64,000 nucleotides of DNA from assembly GCA_028279345.1 (NCBI GenBank), contig JANQNY010000076.1:51568-115567 (forward strand), in the 5' to 3' direction. The notes under the pieces were generated by a model, which saw only the letters and a program-made list of their open reading frames with translations, was not told where the DNA came from and made no database searches. The DNA is from Geminicoccaceae bacterium (GTDB lineage Bacteria; Pseudomonadota; Alphaproteobacteria; Geminicoccales; Geminicoccaceae). Each line of letters opens with the position of its first letter. Within the stretch, counting starts at the first letter, position 1. The position numbers and the translations under genes were made by a program. This document shows positions 1 to 8,302 of this stretch, piece after piece.

Positions 1-390
1 CCAGTAGCGCTGGATGCCGACGAGGTCCAAATGGCCGACTTGGCGCGGCAGCAGCGTCGGAATCTGGGCAAGAATGAGCGCCAGGAGCGCGATCACGACG
101 AGATCGACGAACACGCGGACGGCCTGCTGCAACCGCGCGCCCATGAAGTTGACGGCAAAATCGACGGTGATGTCCTTGCCGCGCCGGTAGATCACGAAGA
201 ACGCCAGAAAGACCATCCACACGAACATGACCCGGGTCCAGGGAAAGACCCAGATGATGCCGAGGTCGAAGACGAGCCGGCTGAGAATGTTGACGAGGTT
301 GATCGCCAGGATCGCCAGCAGCAAGCTGTTCGCGAGCCCCAGGAACAGGCGCTCGCAGGCGGCGAGAAACAGCCCCAGCGAGCGCGCCAC
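1..390 (-). CDS. dctQ: TRAP transporter small permease, DctQ family (partial, C-terminus outside window)
   Basis: This is the small membrane subunit of a tripartite ATP-independent periplasmic transporter, which helps the large DctM subunit take up organic acids with a binding protein. The visible 130 codons start at a GTG one base after the dctP stop and run off the left edge. Hydrophobic segments lie near residues 5-35, 45-68 and 85-110, with the family-typical Trp-rich stretch around WVFPWTRVMFVW and a basic turn YRRGKD. Position directly behind dctP in the same operon supports the call. The GTG start has no strong ribosome site of its own, which suggests translational coupling to dctP. 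Confidence 0.85.
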   Translation of the reverse strand, partial: MARSLGLFLAACERLFLGLANSLLLAILAINLVNILSRLVFDLGIIWVFPWTRVMFVWMVFLAFFVIYRRGKDITVDFAVNFMGARLQQAVRVFVDLVVIALLALILAQIPTLLPRQVGHLDLVGIQRYW

Positions 391-391
391 G

Positions 392-1387
392 TCAGTTGGT
401 GGCGCGGGTCGCGTTGACGGCGTCGAGGAAGCCGGGCGGCAGCTCGCCATTGGCGTCCAGCTCGGCATAGAAGTCGCGCATCTTGTCGACGAAGCTCTGG
501 ATGTCGGCCGTCGAGAAGGTCACGCCCTCCGCCTGCATCCGCTCGATGCTCGAATCGGCGACCGCCGTCATGTCCTCGACAGACTGCGTTGCCACCTCTT
601 CGTGCGCTTCGAGGATCTGCGCGCGTGTCTCCTCATCGAGATCGTTCCACGCGTCAGCGTTGGTCATGAAGGCCATGCCCTGCGGGTACTCGTTGTGGCG
701 GATCACGTTCGGCGCCACCTCGTAGAAGCGCATGGATTCGACCAGCGCGATCGGGCTGTTGACGGCCTCGACGATCCCGCGGCTGATCGATTCGTAGACC
801 TCGGTCCAAGCAAGCGTGCGAACCTCGGCGCCCAGGTGCCGCCAAGCGTCTGCGGCGAGCTCGTTGGGGTGCATGCGCAGCTTCGTGCCCGCCATTTCGT
901 CGACGTTCGTAAACGGGCGATTGGTGACCATGACGCGGTAGGGACCGCGGACGAAGGCCGTCGTATCCCCGATGAGGCCGATACCGTGTTCGTCGGCCAC
1001 CGTCCCGAGCCAGCCTTGGACCAGCTCGGTGTCCATGAAGCGGCTCCAGTGCTCCCGGTCATCGAACAGGAACGGCGCGCTGGTGAAGCGTAGCTCGGGC
1101 ACCCACTTCTGCAGGTAGCTCACGCCCTCGGGGTAGATGTGGACCGTACCGAGCTGGATCTGCTCGAGGATGACGTCATCCTTGCCCAGTTGCTCGGCGG
1201 GGTAGACCTCGACGGTGATCTCGCCCTCGGTCTTTTCCTCGATCTTGTCGGCGAAGGCCTGAAAGAGCCGGCCCTCGACGCTCTCGGGCGGCTGTTTGTG
1301 CGCCATCCGCCAAGTCTCGGCAGCGGCGGCGCCGCCGAGCAGCAGGCACGCTGCGACAAACGAGAGCGTCGACGTCCAGATCCGCAT
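392..1387 (-). CDS. dctP: TRAP transporter substrate-binding protein, DctP family
   Basis: A 331-residue periplasmic binding protein that delivers a carboxylate to the TRAP permease. A signal peptide of about 22 residues ends near AAA-ET, followed by the DctP N-terminus TWRMAHKQPPES. The central part carries the family's ligand arginine region (GTKLRMHPNE) and the hinge motif around WTEVYESISRG. The ATG follows a GGGGAGG ribosome site. An open frame continues upstream but has no DctP similarity, so the shorter start is used. The divergent neighbour is a 2-hydroxyacid dehydrogenase, so a 2-hydroxy or 2-oxo acid substrate is a reasonable inference, not a demonstration. Confidence 0.9.
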   Translation of the reverse strand: MRIWTSTLSFVAACLLLGGAAAAETWRMAHKQPPESVEGRLFQAFADKIEEKTEGEITVEVYPAEQLGKDDVILEQIQLGTVHIYPEGVSYLQKWVPELRFTSAPFLFDDREHWSRFMDTELVQGWLGTVADEHGIGLIGDTTAFVRGPYRVMVTNRPFTNVDEMAGTKLRMHPNELAADAWRHLGAEVRTLAWTEVYESISRGIVEAVNSPIALVESMRFYEVAPNVIRHNEYPQGMAFMTNADAWNDLDEETRAQILEAHEEVATQSVEDMTAVADSSIERMQAEGVTFSTADIQSFVDKMRDFYAELDANGELPPGFLDAVNATRATN

Positions 1388-1540
1388 CGATGGTCCTCCC
1401 CCTCGACGGATATCTTTTCTCGGCCCTACACGGCGGTGCGCAGGGTGTCCAGCGACCCGACGCGACGCATGGACGCTCGACGTGGCGTCTGATCGTGCGC
1501 AAGCTGGCGGCAGTCGAAGCAGTGCCCGGCGAGGGAATGG

Positions 1541-2470
1541 TTGGCGGTCATCTTGCACTTGAGCGGCCCGCGGGCCCAATGGTGGCTCGAACATCTGCGC
1601 GGTCTCCTGCCCGAGTTCGACGTGCGTCCCTGGGACGACCCCGGAGCGCCGGAGGAGATCGAGCAGGCGGTGGTGTGGAAGCCGCCGCCTGGCGGGCTCA
1701 AGCGCTTTACCAACCTCGCCTGCATCATCTCGATCGGCGCCGGCATCGATCATGTGCTGGCCGATCCCGAGCTGCCCGCGGGTGTGCCGATCATCCGCAC
1801 CACCGGTCCCGAGCTGCTCCAGCGCATGCGCGAGTATGTCGTCCTGCATGTCCTTCGGCTGCATCGTCGCCTGCCCGAGATCGAAGCCGCCCAACCGCTC
1901 CGCGAATGGCGGCAGCTCATCAATCCGCCGGCCGACGAGCGGCGGGTCGGTGTGATGGGTTTGGGCAATCTGGGTGGCGACTGCGCCCATGCCTTGGCGC
2001 TCGTCGGCTTCGACGTGGCGGGCTGGTCGCGTACCCCGAGGTCGCTCGAAGGGGTCACCTGCTTGGCCGGCGAACAGGACCTCGAGCGGTTTCTGGAGTG
2101 CACCGAGATCCTCGTGAACCTGTTGCCACTGACGCCCGCGACCCGCGGCATCTTGAGCCGCCGGCTGTTCGACCGGCTGCCGCGCGGCGCGTCGATCATC
2201 AATGCCGCAAGGGGTGAGCATCTGGTCGAGGAGGACCTGCTCGACGCGCTCGATCGCGGTCAGATCGCGCAGGCGACGCTGGATGTGTTCCATCAGGAGC
2301 CGTTGCCGCCCGATCATCCCTTCTGGGACCACCCGCAGGTGCTGGTGACGCCGCACGTGGCATCGCTCATCGATCCGGTTGCGGGTGGCGCTGCGATCGC
2401 CGCCAATCTGCGGCGGTTCGTTGCTGGTGAGCCGGTGCCCGATCTGGTCGATCTCGCGCAGGGCTACTGA
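1541..2470 (+). CDS. D-isomer-specific 2-hydroxyacid dehydrogenase, GhrA-like
   Basis: A 309-residue NAD(P)-dependent dehydrogenase, likely reducing glyoxylate or hydroxypyruvate or oxidising a 2-hydroxyacid. The Rossmann motif GLGNLGGDC is near residues 140-148. The catalytic triad expected for the family is visible as Arg224 (NAARGE), Glu253 (HQEPLP) and His272 (TPHVAS). The length matches GhrA rather than the longer SerA type. The start is a TTG behind GAGGGA; the nearby ATG is out of frame. It shares a 153-base divergent promoter region with dctP and is followed 25 bases later by the RraA-like gene, suggesting one catabolic unit. The exact substrate cannot be read from sequence. Confidence 0.88.
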   Translation: MAVILHLSGPRAQWWLEHLRGLLPEFDVRPWDDPGAPEEIEQAVVWKPPPGGLKRFTNLACIISIGAGIDHVLADPELPAGVPIIRTTGPELLQRMREYVVLHVLRLHRRLPEIEAAQPLREWRQLINPPADERRVGVMGLGNLGGDCAHALALVGFDVAGWSRTPRSLEGVTCLAGEQDLERFLECTEILVNLLPLTPATRGILSRRLFDRLPRGASIINAARGEHLVEEDLLDALDRGQIAQATLDVFHQEPLPPDHPFWDHPQVLVTPHVASLIDPVAGGAAIAANLRRFVAGEPVPDLVDLAQGY

Positions 2471-2495
2471 GCCCTAAATCTAGGGAGACGGAGCG

Positions 2496-3164
2496 TTGAC
2501 CTACGTCCTTCGCGACTTGCCGGCTCAGATCCCGCCAACGCTTCTCGCGAAGGCGCGCAGGGCCGAGACGGCAACCATCGGCCATCGTCGCCAGCTCGGT
2601 TTCGTCGACCGCCGGATTCAAGGGCTTCTGGCCGAGCGACGCATCGCCGGTACGGCGGTGACGCTGGCCCTGCCCGGCCAGGATTCGACGCTGCTGCATC
2701 ACGTGATCGCGCTGCTGCGCCCCGACGACGTGCTCGTGATCGACCGGCTTGGCGACGACCGGCATGCGTGCCTGGGCGGCGGCGTCGCCTGCGCCATCAA
2801 GGCCACCGGGTGCGCGGGCGTCATCCTCGATGGTCCCGCCACGGACCTCCCGGAGATCGTCCAGTACGATCTGCCCGTCTGGTGCCGCGGCGTCGCGCCA
2901 GTCACGACCCGAATCTACGACATCGGCGGTGCATTCAACGTCGATGTGTGCTGCGGAGGGGCTGTCGTGCACCCGGGCGACGTGGTCATCGCCGATGCCA
3001 GCGGCGCGCTGGCGATGCCCGCAGCCGAAGCTGCTGACGACATCGATTGGGCGTTGGAGAAGCAGAGCGCCGAGCCGGCGTTGCACGAACGCCTGATGGC
3101 CGGTGAGAAGCTCGGCGACCGCTCGGGCGCGACCGCGAAGGTCAGGGCTCGGCTCGGCGGTTGA
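2496..3164 (+). CDS. RraA-family protein (HMG aldolase/oxaloacetate decarboxylase-like)
   Basis: A 222-residue member of the RraA / 4-hydroxy-4-methyl-2-oxoglutarate aldolase fold, which uses a divalent metal to cleave or decarboxylate 2-oxoacids. The glycine loop LGGGVACAIKATGCAG and the following ILDGPATDLPEI form the active-site region. In characterised aldolases the DG segment continues to an Arg-Asp pair; here the Arg position is Thr (DGPATD) while the Asp is kept. The start is a TTG 8 bases after AGGGAG. Placement directly after the hydroxyacid dehydrogenase suggests a joint role in acid breakdown. Activity may differ from true HMG aldolase because of the missing Arg. Confidence 0.82.
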   Translation: MTYVLRDLPAQIPPTLLAKARRAETATIGHRRQLGFVDRRIQGLLAERRIAGTAVTLALPGQDSTLLHHVIALLRPDDVLVIDRLGDDRHACLGGGVACAIKATGCAGVILDGPATDLPEIVQYDLPVWCRGVAPVTTRIYDIGGAFNVDVCCGGAVVHPGDVVIADASGALAMPAAEAADDIDWALEKQSAEPALHERLMAGEKLGDRSGATAKVRARLGG

Positions 3165-3166
3165 AC

Positions 3167-3203
3167 GCAGCCGGCGGCTTCAACAAGTGTCGCCACCGGC
3201 TGC
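3167..3203. terminator. Bidirectional stem-loop between convergent genes
   Basis: A perfect 8-bp inverted repeat, GCAGCCGG and CCGGCTGC, separated by 21 bases, fills the 45-base gap between the convergent rraA-like and iron-binding-protein genes. Inner bases (CG/CG) can extend the stem with one bulge. There is no clear T-run, so it may act as a shared transcription barrier rather than a classic intrinsic terminator. Confidence 0.5.
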
Positions 3204-3209
3204 CTCACA

Positions 3210-4232
3210 TCACTGCCAGCCGGCTTCGTCGTAGACGATTTGCGCCTGCGTCTGGTTTTCACCCAGGACCGACACGTTGAGCTCGTCCGCCTTGAAGTCG
3301 CCGATCGCGTCTAGGGCCGGATTGTCGACCTCGACGCCTTCGACGACCGCATACTCGTTATTGCCGTTGGCGAAGTACTGCTGAGCCTCGTCGCTCGCGA
3401 GGTACTCCAGGAACTTGACCGCGTTTTCGCGATTGGGTGACGTTGCGATCACGCCGCCGCCCGAGATGTTGACGTGGGTGCCCCAGCTGTCCTGGTTGGG
3501 GAAGATGACGCCGACCCGCTCGACGACCGCCTGGTCGGCGGCATCGTCAGAGTTCATCAGCCGCGCGAAGTAGTAGGTGTTGCCGACGGCGACGTCGCAG
3601 GCGTCGGTCGCTACATCTTTGATCTGCGCCGTGTCGTTGCCCTGCGGCGGCCGCGCGAAATTGGCGACGACGCCCTCGGCCCACTCGCTAGCGGCCTCGG
3701 GACCGACATGGTCGAGTAGACCGGCCATCAGCGACAAGTTGTAGATGTTCGAACCCGGGCGAATGCAGACTTTGCCTTCCAGCTCCGCTCGCGCCAGATC
3801 CTGGTAGCTGGTGATGAGCGACGGGTCGACGTTCTCCTTATCGTAGTAGATCACCCGCGCGCGCTTCGAGAAGCCGAACCACTCCCCATCCGGATGGCGA
3901 TATTCGGCTGGGATCCGCTCCACGAGCACCTCGGATTCGACCGGCTGAAACAGTCCCGCCTCCTCAGCCCGCCACAGGCGGCCCGCGTCGACGGTCAAGA
4001 GCACGTCGGCCGGGCTGTTCGCCCCCTCGGCCTCGATCCGGGCAATCAGCTCATCGGCATTGCCCTCGATTCGATTGATCGTGATCCCGGTCTCGTCCTC
4101 GAAATTCTTATAGAGCGCCTCATCGGTCTGATAGTGGCGCGAGCTGTAGAGGTTCAGCTCCTGGGCCTCGGCGGCCGCCGAGGCAACCAGTGCCGTGGTG
4201 GCGAGCAGCATGGGCAGAGCAGCGAAACGCAT
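3210..4232 (-). CDS. Ferric-iron ABC transporter periplasmic binding protein (FbpA/FutA type)
   Basis: A 340-residue periplasmic protein that captures Fe3+ for an ABC importer. A signal peptide of about 23 residues (cleavage near AEA-QE) precedes the mature start ELNLYSSRHY, typical of the FutA/FbpA clade. The paired tyrosines Tyr220-Tyr221 in NTYYFARL match the iron-ligand tyrosines of this family. The ATG follows GGAGG. The permease and ATPase are not adjacent, so this is an orphan binding protein or its partners lie elsewhere. The upstream AT-rich promoter with an inverted repeat over the predicted transcription start suggests iron-dependent control, by inference. Confidence 0.9.
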   Translation of the reverse strand: MRFAALPMLLATTALVASAAAEAQELNLYSSRHYQTDEALYKNFEDETGITINRIEGNADELIARIEAEGANSPADVLLTVDAGRLWRAEEAGLFQPVESEVLVERIPAEYRHPDGEWFGFSKRARVIYYDKENVDPSLITSYQDLARAELEGKVCIRPGSNIYNLSLMAGLLDHVGPEAASEWAEGVVANFARPPQGNDTAQIKDVATDACDVAVGNTYYFARLMNSDDAADQAVVERVGVIFPNQDSWGTHVNISGGGVIATSPNRENAVKFLEYLASDEAQQYFANGNNEYAVVEGVEVDNPALDAIGDFKADELNVSVLGENQTQAQIVYDEAGWQ

Positions 4233-4263
4233 GTGGTGGCCTCCATTCGCGTTGGCATTGCGT

Positions 4264-4320
4264 ATGGTTACGAAACAGAACCATCACAGTCCCATTAGCT
4301 CTATGTTGCCAGTTCGTCAA
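4264..4320 (-). promoter_or_regulatory. Sigma-70-like promoter and candidate operator of the iron-binding-protein gene
   Basis: Reading toward the iron gene, TTGACG (4320-4315) and TAATGG (4297-4292) are spaced 17 bases, a good -35/-10 pair. A perfect inverted repeat ATGGTT-N9-AACCAT (4264-4284) sits over the predicted start of transcription, where a repressor would block initiation. It does not look like a canonical Fur box or Irr ICE motif, so the regulator is unknown. Confidence 0.5.
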
Positions 4321-4646
4321 ATAAGTTGGACGTTTAGACGAGCAATCACTCCGGGCCTCGAAATAAGTTTAAAATAGAATAGTTCCAAAAACGTCCATGC
4401 GTTCAATCAACATGACGTGCTGAGATGGTCATCTTCCTGCAACGACTGGATGCGAGCGCCTGGATGCGGACGCGGGCCCGCGCTGAGTAGGGCGACGCGT
4501 TGCGGCAGGTGCGGCGCGCATGCAACACTGCCCCATCCGTTGGCGGGATTGCCCCGCTTGGCTTTGCGACTGCGGGCGATCCCGCTTAGACAGGGTTCGC
4601 CTCATTCAGGAAGAGATTCTGCCAACGTGCCCGGCGAAACGTCGAG
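4321..4646. other. Gene-free control region between the iron gene and hpnD
   Basis: No convincing gene lies here. The first 80 bases are strikingly AT-rich for this genome and include runs such as AAATAAGTTTAAAATAG. A 9-bp inverted repeat, TGGACGTTT (4327-4335) and AAACGTCCA (4389-4397), brackets this segment with 53 bases between the arms. The rest, from about 4420, is GC-rich without a recognisable motif and with only a weak ribosome site before hpnD. The hpnD promoter probably lies in the AT-rich part. Confidence 0.5.
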
Positions 4647-5513
4647 ATGAATTCGCTATTGGCCGACCATTGCGATCAGCCGGCAGACGACATCTTCGTC
4701 CGCGATCTGGTGCGCGGCTCAGGTACCTCGTTCTTCTGGGCCATGCGGCTGCTGGAGCCCCAGCGCCGGCGGGCGATGTATGCCGTCTATGCATTCTGCC
4801 GCGAGGTCGACGACATCGCCGATGCGGATGCGGCCCTGAGTTGGAAGCGGACCGAGCTCGATCGCTGGCGCGGCGAGATCGACCGGCTCTTCGCCGGGAC
4901 GCCGACCCGGCCCACCACGCGAGCGATCTTGCCGGCAATCGCGCGCTTCGGTCTCGGTCGGCACGACTTCGACGCCATCGTCGACGGCATGGCAATGGAC
5001 GCCGGCGACCCGATGTTGGCGCCCGATCGGGCCACGCTCCTGCTCTATTGCGATCGCGTCGCCGGTGCCGTGGGCCGGCTCTGCGTCTGCGTCTTCGGGG
5101 AGAACAACCCGCAAGGCATCGCCGTCGCCAACCATCTTGGTCAGGCGCTGCAGCTCACCAACATCCTGCGCGATCTCGACGAGGATGCAGCGGCGGGTCG
5201 CCTCTACTTGCCACGCGAATTGTTGGCCGCGGCCGGCATCCCCATCACGACGCCGGAGGCTGTCCTGGCGCATCGGGACATCGACGGCGTCTGCCGGCAG
5301 GTCGCGGCCTGGGCGGATGCGGCGTTCGAACGCGCGGCGCGGGCCATGGCCGCGTGCGACCGCGGTGCGATGCGCCCCGCGCGCATCATGATGAACGTCT
5401 ATCGCTGCACCTTCGAGCGACTGCGTGCGCGTGGCTGGACGGCCCCGCGACCGGCGGTCGGGCCCGGCAAGCCGACGAAGCTTTGGATTGCGCTGTCTGC
5501 TGCGGTGCGATGA
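4647..5513 (+). CDS. hpnD: Presqualene diphosphate synthase HpnD
   Basis: A 288-residue squalene/phytoene synthase-family enzyme that condenses two farnesyl diphosphates to presqualene diphosphate, the entry step to hopanoids. Both Asp-rich Mg-diphosphate motifs are present: REVDDIAD (residues 53-59) and RDLDED (175-180), the latter inside the QLTNILRDLDED block typical of HpnD. HpnD rather than HpnC is indicated by SGTSFFWAMRLL and the YAVYAFCREVDDIAD run. It starts hopanoid block 1 and is followed by the cyclase. hpnC and hpnE, which usually complete squalene synthesis, are not in the window. Confidence 0.9.
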   Translation: MNSLLADHCDQPADDIFVRDLVRGSGTSFFWAMRLLEPQRRRAMYAVYAFCREVDDIADADAALSWKRTELDRWRGEIDRLFAGTPTRPTTRAILPAIARFGLGRHDFDAIVDGMAMDAGDPMLAPDRATLLLYCDRVAGAVGRLCVCVFGENNPQGIAVANHLGQALQLTNILRDLDEDAAAGRLYLPRELLAAAGIPITTPEAVLAHRDIDGVCRQVAAWADAAFERAARAMAACDRGAMRPARIMMNVYRCTFERLRARGWTAPRPAVGPGKPTKLWIALSAAVR

Positions 5514-5666
5514 GCGTAGGTGGGCGAGGGTAAATATCACAAGCGCTGGAGCGTCTGTTCAGGCGTCATGCAGTGAGCTTGTGGCGAGTGGCGTCGCGAT
5601 CGGCGGGCGTCGTTGCGGGAACGGGTCTGCCCGGTGCGAGTGGACGAAACAGAAGGACACGTCGGC

Positions 5667-7589
5667 GTGGATTGTCATACGGAGAGCGTCGCCTACGACG
5701 CCGTCGATCACGTGATCGAAAGCGCGACGTCGGATTTGCGCTCGCGGCAAGAGGCCGACGGGCACTGGGTGTTTCCACTCGAGGCCGATGTTACGATCAG
5801 CGCCGAATATATCCTGTTCATGCACTATTTCGATGCTCGCGAGCCCGACCTCGAAGCTCGCCTCGCGGACTATGTCAGGAGCCTGCAGGGGGAGCATGGT
5901 GGTTGGCCGCTCTTCTACGGCGGCGACGTCAATATAAGCGGGAGCGTCAAAGCCTACTTCGCGTTGAAGCTCGCCGGCGACGATCCGGATGCGCCGCACA
6001 TGCGCCGCGCGCGCGAAGTGATCCTCGAGCGTGGCGGTGCTGCCGCCTCGAACGTCTTCACGCTCTACACGCTCGCCTTGTTCGAGCAGGTGCCGTGGCG
6101 CGCGGTGCCGACGATGCCGGTCGAGCTGATGCTGATGCCGCGGCGCTTTCCAGTGAACATCTGGGCCATGTCCTACTGGTCGCGCACCGTCGTCGTGCCA
6201 CTCACGATCGTCGCTGCCCTCCGGCCGCGCGCGCGCAACCCACGCGCCGTCGGCATCGCCGAGCTGTTCGTTCGCCCCGCGGCCGAGGAGACCGGCTATC
6301 TACGCAATCCGACGGGCACCTGGCAGGGCAATGCCTTCCTGCTGTTGGACCGCGTGCTGAAGGTGATAGAGCCACATTTCTCGAAGCGCCTGCGTCGGCG
6401 CGCACTTGCCCGTGCGGAAACCTTCATGTGCGAGCGCCTCAACGGCCAGCACGGGCTCGGCGGGATCTTTCCGGCTATGGTCAACAGCGTGATGGCCTTG
6501 GCTGCGCTCGGCTATGCTGAAGACCATCCGCTGCGCGCGTCGGCGGCGGCGAGCGTGCGGCGGCTGGTGGTCGACGACACCGATGGTACACGCTTCTGCC
6601 AGCCCTGCTGGTCACCGGTCTGGGACACGTCGCTCGCCATGCACGCCTTGGCCGAAGCTGAGGGCGAGGTCGACGCCCGCGCGGCCGGGTGGATGCGCGA
6701 TCGGCAGGTGCTCGAACACAGAGGTGATTGGGCCGTCCAGCGTCCTGACGTGCGTCCCGGCGGATGGGCTTTCGAGTACGAGAACCCCGACTACCCCGAC
6801 GTCGACGACACGGCCGTGATCGGCATGGCGCTGGATCGCGCCGGTGGTAGCGCCAATGACGAGGCCGTCGCCCGGGCGGCCGAATGGCTCTTGGGCCTGC
6901 AGAGTCGGAACGGTGGATGGGGCGCGTTCGATGCCGACAACACGAAGAGCTACCTCAACCACATTCCGTTTGCCGACCACGGCGCCCTGCTCGACCCGCC
7001 AACGGCCGATGTCACGGCACGCTGCCTCGGCTTCCTCGCCCAGCTCGGCTATGGCCCCGAGCACCCGGCAGTAAACCACGCGCTAGCGTATCTGCGCGCC
7101 GAGCAGGAGGCGGACGGCAGCTGGTTCGGCCGCTGGGGCACGAACTACATCTACGGCACCTGGTCGGTGCTGGCGGCGCTCAATGCCGCGGGCGTGGGGC
7201 ACGATGCGCCGGAGATACGCCGCGCTGTCGCCTGGCTGCTCGACCGGCAGCGCCCTGACGGCGGTTGGGGTGAGGACGGCGCCACCTATTGGAGCGAGCG
7301 CAAGGCCGAAGCCAAGGCGAGCACGCCGTCGCAGACTGCCTGGGCGCTGTTGGGCCTCATGGCGGCGGGCGAGGTCGACCACCCGGCGGTTGCGCGCGGC
7401 ATCCAGTTCCTCACCGAGCATCCGCGTCGCGGCGCGGACTGGGAGGAGCCTTGGTATACCGCAGTCGGGTTCCCGCGGGTCTTCTATCTCCGCTACCACG
7501 GCTATCGGTTCTACTTCCCGCTCTGGGCGCTCGCCCGCTATCGCAACCTGAAGCGCGGCAATAGCCGGGACGTGGCCTTCGGCATTTGA
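5667..7589 (+). CDS. shc: Squalene-hopene cyclase
   Basis: A 640-residue terpene cyclase that folds squalene into hopene/hopanol at the membrane. The protonating DXDD motif is at residues 378-381 within YPDVDDTAVI. Several QW repeats are visible, for example LQSRNGGWGAFD, EQEADGSWFGRWG and RQRPDGGWGED. I chose the GTG at 5667, 9 bases after AGAAGGA, because family members begin close to the first QW-like stretch LRSRQEADGHW; a TTG at 5613 would add 18 unusual residues. It ends in a TTGA overlap with hpnG. Also known as hpnF. Key motifs are intact, so it should be active. Confidence 0.93.
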   Translation: MDCHTESVAYDAVDHVIESATSDLRSRQEADGHWVFPLEADVTISAEYILFMHYFDAREPDLEARLADYVRSLQGEHGGWPLFYGGDVNISGSVKAYFALKLAGDDPDAPHMRRAREVILERGGAAASNVFTLYTLALFEQVPWRAVPTMPVELMLMPRRFPVNIWAMSYWSRTVVVPLTIVAALRPRARNPRAVGIAELFVRPAAEETGYLRNPTGTWQGNAFLLLDRVLKVIEPHFSKRLRRRALARAETFMCERLNGQHGLGGIFPAMVNSVMALAALGYAEDHPLRASAAASVRRLVVDDTDGTRFCQPCWSPVWDTSLAMHALAEAEGEVDARAAGWMRDRQVLEHRGDWAVQRPDVRPGGWAFEYENPDYPDVDDTAVIGMALDRAGGSANDEAVARAAEWLLGLQSRNGGWGAFDADNTKSYLNHIPFADHGALLDPPTADVTARCLGFLAQLGYGPEHPAVNHALAYLRAEQEADGSWFGRWGTNYIYGTWSVLAALNAAGVGHDAPEIRRAVAWLLDRQRPDGGWGEDGATYWSERKAEAKASTPSQTAWALLGLMAAGEVDHPAVARGIQFLTEHPRRGADWEEPWYTAVGFPRVFYLRYHGYRFYFPLWALARYRNLKRGNSRDVAFGI

Positions 7590-8302
7590 TCCGACTAGGC
7601 GTCGTCACCGGTCTCGCCCTCGAGGCAACGACGTTCCGCCGCGCCTGGGGCGCGGACGCGCCGCCGGTGCGCGCGGCACCTGGTGCCGCTGCTGCGGCGG
7701 CTGCGCGAGCGCTCCTCGCGGATGGTGCGACGGCGCTCTTGAGCTTCGGCACAGCCGGCGGGCTCGATCCGGCGCTGGCGCCCGGCGATCTCGTCGTGCC
7801 GGCGTCGATCGAAAGCAGCCAGGGCCAGGCGGTTCTGCGTGGTGCGCCTTCGCTCGCCAGATCGCTCGGGGCGACCCCCGGCCCGCTCTTGAGCGTCGAC
7901 GCCCCGCTGCTGGACCCGGTGGCCAAGCGCGAGGCACGGCAGCGCTACGCGGCTGCTGCAGTGGACATGGAAAGTGCTCGGGTGGTGCGCGTCGCTCACG
8001 AAGCCGGAGTTCCGGCGCTGGTCGTTCGCGCAATCGCCGATCCGGCCCAGCGGCGGTTGCCGCGGCTAGCCTCGACGGCGATCGGGGCCAACGGCGCCGT
8101 GCGGCCTTGGGCGGTGGCGCTGGGCCTCGCGCGCTACCCGTCCGACTGGCCGGCGGTGGCAGCGGTCGCGCGGGATTCCGCAGCCGCGCGGGCCAGCTTA
8201 GGACGCGCGGCGGCGACGCTCGCGGGCCTCGCCCGGCAAGGGCTCCTGGAGAGCCTTTTCGACATGATCTTCGAAGACGTAGACCGCGGGCCGCTGCTTT
8301 GA
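7586..8302 (+). CDS. hpnG: Hopanoid-associated nucleosidase/phosphorylase HpnG
   Basis: A 238-residue protein of the purine nucleoside phosphorylase fold that removes adenine from adenosylhopane on the way to bacteriohopanetetrol. Visible family marks are the early glycine/serine loop LLSFGTAGGLDPALAPGDLV and VDMESARVVRVAHEAGVP, the ribose/purine-binding segment with Met-Glu. It begins with a TTG that overlaps the cyclase stop by four bases, so translation is probably coupled. Its last 105 bases overlap the convergent hpnH, an unusual arrangement. Ala and Arg content is high, as in its neighbours. Confidence 0.88.
   Translation: MIRLGVVTGLALEATTFRRAWGADAPPVRAAPGAAAAAAARALLADGATALLSFGTAGGLDPALAPGDLVVPASIESSQGQAVLRGAPSLARSLGATPGPLLSVDAPLLDPVAKREARQRYAAAAVDMESARVVRVAHEAGVPALVVRAIADPAQRRLPRLASTAIGANGAVRPWAVALGLARYPSDWPAVAAVARDSAAARASLGRAAATLAGLARQGLLESLFDMIFEDVDRGPLL

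Noticed and set aside
1388..2356. Long open frame extending the DctP gene upstream on the minus strand
   Set aside because: It lies opposite the clear hydroxyacid dehydrogenase, has no family similarity, and the signal peptide and ribosome site fix the DctP start at 1387.
4417..4650. A 77-codon open frame before hpnD as a possible hpnC remnant
   Set aside because: None of the HpnC motifs can be found in any frame of this stretch, so it is treated as non-coding.
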